Source of the DNA: Amphimedon queenslandica
Taxonomy: Eukaryota > Porifera > Demospongiae > Haplosclerida > Niphatidae
NCBI RefSeq assembly: GCF_000090795.2
Contig: NW_003546263.1
Coordinates: 1 to 34,607, forward strand
Reading direction: 5' to 3'
DNA: 34,607 nucleotides
Below the pieces are notes generated by a model. The model was not told where the DNA came from, made no database searches, and was given only the letters and a program-made list of their open reading frames with translations. This document shows, piece by piece, positions 10,231-19,318 of this stretch (position 1 is the stretch's first letter; every line of letters starts with the position of its first letter). A program made the translations under genes and the position numbers.

Positions 10231-10629
10231 TTAGAATTCTTGGCTCTGGGATCCAGCACCTGTCCTTCCGGATTTCTTTGGCAAGAGAACAGCATGTATG
10301 TTAGGCAAAACGCCTCCTTGAGCAATAGTGACTCCAGATAACAGCCTGTTCAATTCCTCGTCGTTCCTAATGGCCAGTTGAAGGTGTCGTGGGTTAATCC
10401 TTTGCTTCTTGTTGTCTCTGGCGGCGTTACCAGCCAACTCGAGTATCTCAGCAGTCAGGTACTCCATTACAGCTGCAAGGTAGACGGGAGCACCAGATCC
10501 TATTCTGTTAGCATAACGGCCTTTCTTGAGGAAACGAAAGACTCGACTCACTGGAAATTGTAAACCAGCACGAGAGCTTCGGCTCTTGCCTTTGACACGA
10601 GATTTTCCTCCCTTAGCACGTCCAGACAT
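10231..10629 (-). CDS. H2AX: Histone H2A.X (C-terminal SQEF)
   Basis: A core histone of 132 residues, intronless. The start [20 protein letters not shown] is the canonical H2A N-terminus, so the upstream in-frame extension to 10674 is rejected. The histone fold shows [37 protein letters not shown], the acidic-patch segment NDEELNRLL and the docking segment [15 protein letters not shown]. The C-terminus ends SQSQEF; the final S-Q-E-aromatic motif (Ser129) is the DNA-damage kinase (ATM/ATR-type) site that defines H2A.X. It is thus a replacement-type H2A able to mark double-strand breaks, although in some animals H2A.X also serves as the bulk H2A. It is a single gene here, with no other histone in the window, unlike clustered replication-dependent histones. 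Confidence 0.97.
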   Translation of the reverse strand: MSGRAKGGKSRVKGKSRSSRAGLQFPVSRVFRFLKKGRYANRIGSGAPVYLAAVMEYLTAEILELAGNAARDNKKQRINPRHLQLAIRNDEELNRLLSGVTIAQGGVLPNIHAVLLPKKSGRTGAGSQSQEF

Positions 10630-10973
10630 AACTAGTCGAGGATTGAAAAGATATAACGAGGCGAAGAAACTCAAGAAAGGGTTGAAACTAAAACTGAGAT
10701 GCTGTCTTGAAGTGTCTTCACAGAACTGGCTTGGTAAACAGTCTCTTCAGCTGCTTTACCTTCTTCAAGGCGATCACTGAGAGGGATCACTTGGTAGTTT
10801 GGCCAATCAAATTACAGCTCCAAATTCTGGATGGCATCCGAGTAGTCTCAATGAATAACAATAATAACTTAATAAACTACTAATAACAGTCATTATAGTC
10901 TTGGTTGTACTGATAGTTTTTATATTCAAAATCAAAAAGCTACACTATAATTACTCGTATCATCATTAACCAC
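10630..10973. promoter_or_regulatory. H2A.X promoter and CCT8 3' UTR
   Basis: 344 bp between the H2A.X start and the CCT8 stop. An inverted CCAAT box lies at 10803-10807 (ATTGG when read on the H2A.X strand), about 175 bp upstream of the H2A.X ATG, as is common in histone promoters. The right part is A/T-rich and presumably CCT8 3' UTR. No gene seen. Confidence 0.45.
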
Positions 10974-11054
10974 TCAATCATCATCGTCCCAGTTCTTGTT
11001 TTCTCTCTGTTTAGGCCCGCCAGCCCTCTTTGCCATTATAATCTAAACAATAAT

Positions 11055-11104
<50 letters not shown>

Positions 11105-11341
11105 TATTCCATTTACCTGGTCAACTCTTAGTACAGTGCATGCAGTGGTGGCTGCTAGCTTGATTCCCCAGTAACGCGTTGAGAACAAGTCATACACAGG
11201 ACTACCTCCAGAGGAGCAGACATCTTTAATGTTAGGATCATCACTCTCAACATCCACACCAAATGTCTTATCCCCTTTTTGATGAGCAGCATATAATTTG
11301 GATACTATTTCATTTGGCTGAGAGAGAGAGAGAGAGAAAGC

Positions 11342-11382
<41 letters not shown>

Positions 11383-14300
11383 AGGAATGCGTAATAGAAT
11401 GTATTGACAATACTTTGAAGCCAGAATTCTCAGCCAGTGCACGTGGAATGACTTCAAAAGCCTCTGCAAATTTCTGTATGGCATATTGCTCCATTCCGGG
11501 ACAAGTCTAGAATAATAATAAAGAGAGAAAATAAAATAATAATAATAGTACAGCTATTAATTATTGACCTCTCCATATTTCATTAAAGTATTGGCCAGTT
11601 CTATCTCTGTTGCTCCTCCTCCGGGCAGAAGTCGTCCGTCTCTTGTCAGAGCCTTGAAAGTGTTCACTCCGTCTTCCATTAACCTCTCAACGTCGTCCAT
11701 TAGTCCTTCGGTGGACCCACGAATAACTATAGTGGCTACTCGACTCTCAATCTTATCTAAAAATCACAAGTTGTACAGTAATTTTTATAAATCTGTACAC
11801 AGGGTTTCCAACAGGATTTTGGCGTAGTAAGTACTCATGCAGCTTCTATTGACAAGTTGGTAAAAATTGGATATTTCGATAAAAATCACAAGGAAAGAAT
11901 TCTTTATTTTTATAATTTTTTTCTGATACATATGCATGTACTTATGTTGTGTGTCAATTTTGAGCTGATTCCAATCAAAATCAGATCTTTTTATGAATTT
12001 TAAAAGTTGCTCCAAACTGTTTAGCTCACTTACATGTAGCTATATACATTTACCTTGTCTAAATATAACAACATTAGTGTCTCCAATCTCTTCCACTGAT
12101 ACATAGTCACAGTGACCACACTCATCGGCAGTTGGAGGAACCTACAGACGTGCAATATTAAATTAAAAAAGCAGAGAACACTCTTCAGTAAAAGTCAGTA
12201 ATCTTACTAATTTAGGTAAAGCAGTAGCTCCTGTTGCTCTACAGACTCTTCTAACATCAAACTTTGATAATAATCTAAATAAAAATAAAATTCATTAGCT
12301 TTTCAAGACTATTATTTACTGCTCTATACCTGACTGTCATTATTTTATATTTGTTTAAGAAGTGAAGTGCCATCTCACCAACCTTGCCACCAGTGACAAC
12401 AACACTGCAACCAGTATCAGCAACTGCTTTCACTTGCTGTAGAAGAACAACGCAACATTTTAAATTTTCCATCCTCTCTCTCTCTTACTGATTCAATGAG
12501 TGCTTCTTCTCCTTTACTGAATGTCTTCAACTCTTCAGCAGTATTAATTAGAACTGTCCCTTTTGTTTCTGTATTGCTGGCATCAAACGGACACGAATAA
12601 ACAGCTATTTTTGCATTTGTTGCCTTAGTAACATCGCCTGATTAAAATTAATTAATCACAATTGCAAGTAATAAATAATATTAATACCTTCAACTAGGCG
12701 TTTAAAGACGAGCCCATTCACAACGGAAGAATTGAGTACACCAGACCCCTAGGGGCAAAATGGAATAGTGACAGGAACCAATAATAAAGATACTTACCAA
12801 AATTTTAGCAATTCGAACGTTATCAACATTAAAATTAACAGGATTTTCTGGCAGGACCAGAGCTGAAAAAAAAGAGGAGGAGAAGGAGAAGTAAAATAAG
12901 AACTGAAAAAACTAAGTATCTTACAACAAGCCTTGGCAACTAGTTCAGCAAAGAATGTGCTGTTCCCGTACTGCATATTACCCACTGCAGTGCTCAATGC
13001 TTTCAGTACATTCCCTTTTGTATCCGTTAGATCTTTAATTGTATCACACACCAAATCTATCAGTGGACAGAACAACAAATGAATCTTTTTCTTTACAGAT
13101 CAAAATTCAAGTATACTATGTCCAAACTGATTTGGGACATGGTGTATTGTTATAATTATTGAGGACTCACTTGGTAAAAGGTCCAATACTTTTCTCATTG
13201 CTACATTATAGCCTTCAATTACTTCACTAGGGGAGAGCCCCATCCTTATCAGATCCTCACCCAACTCAAGCAATGCTCCACTGAACAGCAACACGAAATT
13301 AGTACCATCGCCAATCTAATAGAGGATAATGGGAGGAGTCACCACACCCACCATAACATACCTCTTGATCCTGCATTTGCATTGCCATGACTAGCATCTT
13401 GGCAGCTGGATGTTCAACCTGAATTATAAAACATTAAAAAATCTTTCATTTAACAAATCCATATCACATACCTCAAGTTCTTTGATGACTGTTGCTGCAT
13501 CGTTTGTCACAAAGAGTTTTTCCAAATGATTAATGACCATTTTATTCATACCTAGAGATAGGGAGGAGACTCAATCACGTTACAGTGAGTGTGTGGGTGT
13601 GTTGCTTACCACAGGGGCCGTAAGAAGAACGAGTTATTTTAGAGATTTGCTTACAAGCATCAATATTCCTTAGGACAGCTTCATGTATTCCGCTATAATG
13701 CTAGAGGTAAAGGACAAAAAAGAGGAGGAGGAAAAGAGGAAGAGAAAAAGTAGTAATACAAGAGAAGGAATTTATCATTATTATTATTCCCAAAGGAAAT
13801 GTGTGATTTAATCAAATCCAATTATCACTAGAGCGATTATGATGAGGGTGAAATATATTAACTGCCATTGCATCAATGGAGAATTCTCTCCTAGCCATTT
13901 TAAATGAAATACCCTGTACTATGTATAGTACAGGAAATTTGGCCTGATTTTTGAGCAACTTAAAAAAATTGTAAAAAATCCAAATTTCATCAGAATCCGC
14001 TCAAACTTGATATACAACATAAGTACATGTGTGTGCATCAGAAAAAATTATAAAAATTGAAAATTCTCTCCTAGCCATTTTTGGCAAATTTTGGCCAAAG
14101 TCCCTGTACTATAGTACAGGGATTTTTACCCAATTTTTGAGCAACTTTAAAAATTTGTAAAAAAATCCAATTTTGATGGGAATCAGCTCAAAATTGCTAT
14201 GCAGCATTGAAACATGTATATCTATCAGAAAAAAATTATAAAAAAGGAAAATTCTCTTGGAGCCATTTTGACAAAATACCCTGGTACTACAGAGCAACTA

Positions 14301-14597
14301 TTCTATATCTATATCCACTATTCGGAGCAACTTTGATAATTAACTATCAGTAGAAAATTTTGCAATCGTAATGAACATGCATTTCCCCTCATCACCGTAG
14401 GCTAGTATAAAAGTATTTATCAGTTAAATATATAATCATTATTCCAGTCAAACCCAACTAATTAAAAACTTAATTAACTTATGGCTTTGAAAATTAACAT
14501 TATTTTTACACTCTAAATCCTCTCCCTCTCTCTTCCTCACTTGTGCTCCATCCTTGAGCATACTGGAAAGTCCTGACATGGGTACGTGTAAAGCCAT
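10974..14597 (-). CDS. CCT8: T-complex protein 1 subunit theta (CCT8), 16 exons
   Basis: Theta subunit of the cytosolic group II chaperonin TRiC/CCT, which folds actin, tubulin and other proteins using ATP. Exons in gene order: 14541-14597, 13610-13700, 13472-13551, 13362-13418, 13171-13315, 12925-13056, 12798-12862, 12688-12748, 12489-12637, 12330-12436, 12208-12274, 12054-12141, 11569-11756, 11414-11506, 11117-11317 and 10974-11042. They total 1650 nt, 549 residues (human 548), with consistent phases. Signatures are SSYGPCGMNKMVINHLEK, VTNDAAT, the nucleotide-loop segment QEIGDGTN, VVVTGGKVGEMALHF, the theta segment RLLPGGGATEIELA, and the C-terminus DQIIMAKRAGGPKQ ending NWDDDD. The exon 13 donor is weak (GAG|GTCAAT), though conservation across it leaves no alternative. 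Introns 1 and 12 carry dispersed repeats. The start matches the family N-terminus MALHVP. Confidence 0.96.
11043..11102. repeat. (AAT)n microsatellite in CCT8 intron 15
   Basis: A nearly pure run of ATA/AAT triplets starting right next to exon 16. On the gene strand it forms the (TAT/ATT)-rich tract just before the acceptor. Confidence 0.9.
11320..11379. repeat. (AG)n / (CT)n microsatellite in CCT8 intron 14
   Basis: An almost continuous GA repeat on the + strand. Read on the gene strand it is a CT tract forming an unusually long polypyrimidine stretch right before the exon 15 acceptor (CTCTCAG). Confidence 0.9.
11850..12018 (-). repeat. Dispersed modular repeat, single reverse module (copy 2)
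   Basis: Carries the module in reverse orientation: AAGAATTCTT at 11896, the TTTCTGATACATATGCATGT part, then GAGCTGATTCCAATCAAAAT near 11962, ending in AAAAGTTGCTC. There is no palindromic linker here. It occupies most of CCT8 intron 12. Confidence 0.75.
13873..14305 (+). repeat. Dispersed modular repeat, two direct modules with palindromic linkers (copy 3)
   Basis: Two forward modules in direct order, about 187 bp apart. Each starts at a palindrome: 13914-13933 (CTGTACTATGTATAGTACAG) and a perfect 22-bp palindrome at 14101-14122. Each continues through a GAGCAACTT...GTAAAAAA segment, then GAATCxGCTCAAA and AATTCTC. It fills much of CCT8 intron 1 (13701-14540), the longest intron of the gene. 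Confidence 0.8.
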
Positions 14598-15067
14598 TTT
14601 CTCTCTCTCCTCCTCCACGTGGTTTTCAGACGGGGATTGTATCCAATATCCTGAAATACCCGGAGGGAATCCGCCGGATATCTCCTTGACACTTTTAGGA
14701 GTTCAAAATGGAGACAGAAAGACTTGTATCCTGAGAGAAGCGGGAATAGTCTCTCTGCCATCGATAGCAACTTCCGTTTCTCTCTCAGCCCATCTCATTC
14801 CTCTTCTCCTGCAGCAGCAAATATAACTCTAGCAGCTATTGTCTTCCGCCCCCTCAATTTTATTAAAAATCCTCATCTTGCCCCTCCCTTTCCCAAAGAC
14901 ACCACTTCTCACTTTTCACTGATATTTTCACTTTTCAATTGCTGCCACTCTCCAGCTCCTTGTAAAGAGGATTCTACTGGTTTGTTTGAATGTTGTCTGA
15001 GCTCCTTATCTAATAATATTGATATAATTTGACTTTCGATTTCAGTCCGCTTTAAATTCCCATTTCC
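14598..15067. promoter_or_regulatory. Divergent promoter, CCT8 / headcase
   Basis: 470 bp between opposed start codons, holding both 5' UTRs. Two short ORFs run through it on the + strand, but neither shows family similarity or codon regularity. No TATA box stands out. The bidirectional role is inferred. Confidence 0.5.
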
Positions 15068-16462
15068 ATGCCAACGACTCGTTCTCGGAAGCGAACAGGC
15101 TCCACCTCCTCCGACTCTGGCCTCCAAAACAGTCTCCCTTCTCCCCTCGGGCTGGGCGTGGCCATAAACCCTCGTTCCCTCCCAGAAGAGGAACATCGTG
15201 ATTTATTCAGTGAGGGTGGGGCCACTCCTTATCTTGCTTCTATGCATCTAGACTCCTCCGTCCTGATGTGTTGTAATCCTCGTGGGTGCATCCTCGGACC
15301 CATAGAAACAGGATCAGCCACGCCCACCCAGCAGGAAGTCGTACGGATGATGTGTTCTAATGAAAAGTGTCCATTTTCCCCATACATGCACTCTGAATGC
15401 TTTGACTCCTTTGAGGAGCAGATTTTAAGTTGCTTAAGGGGAATGAGTCGAGCTAGGAATTGGTCCGAAAAGCAAAGGAAGCAAAACCTCTGGACAAAGA
15501 AAGGCTACGATTTAGTTTTCAAGTTCTGTGCTTGTCAGTGTGGGAAGGGGAACCTCCGAAAGGACCTAAACCACACCCTCCCTGATCCCCTCCCTGTGCC
15601 TGCCCTACCCACGTCTGTGTCCTCCTCGTCGGTTTCAATAGCGACTGATAAATCAAAAAAGAAGCGTAAAAAATCTTCTAGTCTTTCGTCCGATCGTCCA
15701 TCGTCTTCATCAGCTCAATCTCACGTCCCAGCTCCTCCCTCAGCATCACACAATCCCCCAGCACAGACCAGAGCTCGTAGTCGGAGCCAGCGTAACTCTG
15801 ACTCCATATCCAGCGACAACGGACTCACCAATTACATGCAGCCGTTTGCCCACCGTACCGATTATTCCGTTTTCGACCGCTTCCTTCCTCGCCACCTCAT
15901 CAATGGGTACCACATAAAGATGGAGGATGATGGCTATGCTGCTGGAGATGAGACGAGGTCCTTTGTTCTCAGTAGCCTTGCCTTCCATCGTACCAACACT
16001 GTCACCTGCGTCCTATGCAATGACTCGCTTTGCGTCTATGATAGATATCCTTTACTCAACGGGACCCTGTTTCTCTCTCCTATCCAGCTCTACTCTTCCT
16101 CTCTGGAGGTGGAAGGCAAAGGTGACGACCCAGTCTTCATGTCTGCTGTCTGTTTGGCGTGCATGGTTGGTTTAAATTCGATTAAATGCTTGTCTTGCAG
16201 TAAGCAATGGGACGGCTCCAGTCACCAGATAGGAACGCTGTACACGTACGATTTATTCTCGTCTACTCTTTGCTGCCCCAGTTGCGTGCTGTGTAAAAAA
16301 TGCTCAAAGCCAATGCTGGATTTTGGTAAGGTCACTCTCTCGTTCACTTCTCTCTCCTCTTTATACGAGTGTCCTTATTGCTCTCACAGGGACTACCATT
16401 TCCTCAAATCCTCTGAAAATCGTTTTAAAATAATAAAGCAGCACTTTATGGAGACCAAATGA
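15068..16462 (+). CDS. HECA: Headcase homologue (HECA)
   Basis: A 464-residue intronless homologue of Drosophila headcase/human HECA, a cytosolic regulator of imaginal-cell proliferation and branching in flies and a cell-cycle brake in vertebrates. The conserved Cys/His-rich N-terminal domain (about residues 55-165) reads CCNPRGCILGP, MMCSNEKCPFSPYMHSECF, then ARNWSEKQRKQNLWTKKGYD and FCACQCGKGNLRKD, as in other headcase proteins. A basic, Ser/Pro-rich low-complexity linker (about 170-245, with a KSKKKRKK nuclear-localisation-like patch) leads to the second headcase domain (about 255-460). That domain has many CxxC pairs (CVLCNDSLC, CLSCSKQWDG, CCPSCVLCKKCSKP, CPYCSHRDYHF), probably zinc-binding. 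The ATG at 15068 is the first in frame after upstream stops. Human HECA is about 543 residues; the difference lies in the linkers. Confidence 0.93.
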   Translation: MPTTRSRKRTGSTSSDSGLQNSLPSPLGLGVAINPRSLPEEEHRDLFSEGGATPYLASMHLDSSVLMCCNPRGCILGPIETGSATPTQQEVVRMMCSNEKCPFSPYMHSECFDSFEEQILSCLRGMSRARNWSEKQRKQNLWTKKGYDLVFKFCACQCGKGNLRKDLNHTLPDPLPVPALPTSVSSSSVSIATDKSKKKRKKSSSLSSDRPSSSSAQSHVPAPPSASHNPPAQTRARSRSQRNSDSISSDNGLTNYMQPFAHRTDYSVFDRFLPRHLINGYHIKMEDDGYAAGDETRSFVLSSLAFHRTNTVTCVLCNDSLCVYDRYPLLNGTLFLSPIQLYSSSLEVEGKGDDPVFMSAVCLACMVGLNSIKCLSCSKQWDGSSHQIGTLYTYDLFSSTLCCPSCVLCKKCSKPMLDFGKVTLSFTSLSSLYECPYCSHRDYHFLKSSENRFKIIKQHFMETK

Positions 16463-16852
16463 TTTTCACACCTCTCTCTTTTTTTCTCTCCTTTGAAATT
16501 CTTTTCTTTTGGTTTGTAATCAGTTTTCTACTACAGGCACCTGTTTAACTCAGCCCCCCCCATACCCTCCCCCCACTTTGCAACTTTTGTACTGATACTA
16601 ATTTAAGTAGATACAATTATAACTCTTATTTTCTTTCTTCTTACAATACAATTTCTTATTTTTTCACTTTTTGCATAATTACTTTGAGTGCTAATACATT
16701 TTTTTGACAATGCGTGGGAAAACTACAGGACTACTACTGATGATAAAAAACTTCCTAAGACAACACTACAAAAATAAACTAAGATAAAAACTTAAATCAA
16801 AAAATGGCCTTGAAAATTAAAATGTCCAATATATTCATTCCGGGGAGAGTGT
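16463..16852. other. Convergent intergenic region, headcase / DUOXA
   Basis: 390 bp of mostly 3' UTR character: T-rich tracts after the HECA stop, a C-rich patch (CCCCCCC at about 16553) and A/T-rich sequence before the DUOXA stop. No gene or structured RNA seen. Confidence 0.5.
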
Positions 16853-18929
16853 TTAAGCGTCAAGACTCTTCTCAACGACTGCAATCTCCTCCAATGGGAT
16901 GTCATTTTTGAGGCGCTGGGAGCCACGCCCACCACGCTCGGTTGTACGAGGACGCCTTTGGGTCTGACGATATCTAAAAATAAAGAAAAATAAAAGTTAT
17001 TAAAATCTTATTGTACATAAATACAACTACTTAATTGGCAGCTAATAATTGGGTTTAAACTAAGCTAAATCAATATGATTGCCTGTAAACTAATAAACAG
17101 TTTCATTAAAGGAGCGGTGATTATCAATTGCATTGTGGGACAGGGTTTGCTCTTTTTGCTTACTTGTTGAGGGCACGATCGCGAGTTGTACGACCACCTC
17201 TTCTGGTTCTACCCCGTCCATCACGATAACCAACAGACTCTTCTACGGTTTCAGTTTCCTCCTACAAATAATAAAATAATAATTTTAGTAGTAATAATAT
17301 TGAAACTAAAAATTGTTTTAAGGATGAACACTTTTTGCTAGACCAAAAATGCAATAATGTGCAAATCACAATATCATAAACTGTAAAGTGAATTCTCAGT
17401 ACAGCTCAAAGATTTGAATCAAAAACTTACAGTCAAGAACTCTTCATCCGCTTCAACAATATTATGATGGAAGAGAGGTGCAGTCCAGCGAGGAACAAAG
17501 AAATCAACAATAAATAGGATCACGCCCATAATGAACACCAGAATGCCAGTAGCAAGTACGAGTCCCCAGGACCAGCCGAAATGAGGTACCATGGCTTGAG
17601 CGCACCATTCACCAGCGCTTGGGTTGGGCTCACAATTTGCTTGGTTCCACGGCAGTCGTATGTGCGGTTTATTGAGTATGACGAGACCATAGGCACCACA
17701 AGCCATTATCATTATGATACCGAGCAGCATTGTGAGATGAATGCCATAACGTATGTTCCACAGATATGTAAGGATTGTTAATAGATATATAGCAAAGGCA
17801 AGCCTAGAGAAAGGAATGAGTGAGTCTATAACAATATAATTTATTTTTATTCCTCAATATCTACATGTATTTAAATTTATAATAAATTAATAATATATCT
17901 CATTCCACATTTGTATTTTTTATTATAACTATTTTACTTACCAGAGATATTGATGAGCATACCAGCCAGCCTGACGGAACTTCCTAGCCCAACGAATCTG
18001 CTCCCCGTCCAAAGTGAAGTATTCAGCAACCCACAGGATAGGATAAGGCATACCCCGGTACTGAGCAGCACGGAATTCCTGATTGATTCGACCGGCATAG
18101 CGACCGAAACCGATACGACCCTGGAACCACGGATCGGCCCACCAGAACCTCTCGTTGTAGTCAATGGTCTCCCCAGCAAGAGCTCCATTAGGATCAAGTG
18201 GCTGTCCTGCAATGGAGAGGAACATACATAATAAGACTTAGAGAGGAATTTTTTAAAAATATTATGAAGTAACAAGCAGTGTGGTTTATATGCTAATATT
18301 TTCAAAAAAATTTTTCTGCAATAATATTTAGTGTTACATTGTTCTTGGCTGGAATTTCAAACATTTTTATCATACTAAATAATGATATTATACTAAGACA
18401 ATGCATAATACTATAAGCTTGACTAATAGCGTTACCTTTAAGAGTGATGTTGATGCCCCTTAGTCCAATGTGCAGTCCCACATCAGCAACTATTTCCTCG
18501 GTGGTGAATGCCTTGTATTGTGTTTGGACACGGACTGTATCGGTATACCATCCATAGCCAAAGTTACTGACCAATATCACCGCTCCAATAAATAACGTCA
18601 CAAAAACACGAATCGTTGCAAATAAACGCTACAAAAATATATTAATTAATTTTAAAAAATAACTTGTTGATGCTCGTTCACACTTTAGCCTTGCTAACAA
18701 ACTGCCAAGACTATTAGTAAGCTCCACCCAATAGCAAAAGACTCTCTCTCTCTTTATATTCTTTATTATTTACCTCCCATCCTCTTATTCCTGGTATTAT
18801 GAGAATGAAGGAGAATGCAATCATGCCAAAGGCGACCAGAAGACCGACCTCCAGGATATCCTCTGTTACGGGAGTCTTGTTCTCTCCGTAGAGAGTTGGC
18901 AGTGGCTGGTTACGAAAAGAATTGCCCAT
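16853..18929 (-). CDS. DUOXA: Dual oxidase maturation factor (DUOXA)
   Basis: Membrane partner that DUOX needs to leave the ER, reach the surface and release hydrogen peroxide. Six exons: 18774-18929 (ATG at 18929), 18436-18628, 17942-18206, 17431-17803, 17164-17261 and 16853-16973; phases agree and give 401 residues. Family landmarks are GMIAFSFILIIPGIRGWE in the first helix, FIGAVILVSNFGYGW in the second, then YKAFTTEEIVADVGLHIGL, the glycosylation site in GINITLKG and TIDYNERFWW in the large extracellular loop. Further helices in exon 4 give five in total. The loop (exon 3) is longer in Trp/Arg/Tyr than the vertebrate one. The C-terminal tail is Arg/Gly-rich and ends in an acidic stretch. 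It is transcribed away from DUOX across 389 bp, an arrangement also found in vertebrate DUOX/DUOXA pairs. Confidence 0.94.
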
Positions 18930-19318
18930 CTTTCTTTAGAACCCTAGAGAGAGGGAGACGGATAGAATGCAGAATATCTAAAAATAACTTTCTGTTATCA
19001 GGGCTGCTCAGTTTATCTACTTACTCATGCAGTTCCGTTAGTTCCTGCTAGGGCCGTTGGATTAACTCGGTGTTATCTCTGTGTCAAAGTTATGTTTGTT
19101 TCTATGCTCAAGGGAAGTGATTCCTGCATCAAAATTGAGCCCGAGCCCTGAGCAACCGTTACAGTTCCTCTGTCCAGCACTGCACTTCCTTAGTATAGTT
19201 TGATATAAAAGCTCCTACACGCCAGCAAAGCTCCACTCCATTTTTTCTCTCTTCCATTATTGTAGGTGACCCTTGCTGCTTCAGAAGGAGAAAGGAGAGC
19301 CGGAGTTTTGTCATAAAA
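18930..19318. promoter_or_regulatory. Divergent promoter, DUOXA / DUOX
   Basis: 389 bp between the two start codons. A TATAAAA-like element (GATATAAAAG) lies near 19200-19209, about 110 bp upstream of the DUOX ATG and in the right orientation for DUOX. An AGTTCCG/GTTCCTG-rich patch sits near 19029-19048. Co-regulation of the two subunits is inferred from the geometry. Confidence 0.55.

Noticed and set aside
7564-10629. Intronless kinase and H2A.X genes considered as bacterial contamination or recent transfer
   Set aside because: Protein content is clearly eukaryotic, and intronless histone and headcase genes occur beside intron-containing ones with the same base composition.
11036-11494. 152-codon minus-strand frame containing poly-Leu and a SLSLSL run
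   Set aside because: It is CCT8 exons 14 and 15 read through intron microsatellites; the conserved exon junctions show the repeats are intronic.
14554-15032. Two overlapping + strand open frames between CCT8 and headcase
   Set aside because: Low-complexity, start inside CCT8 exon 1 antisense, no recognisable domain; better explained as promoter and UTR.
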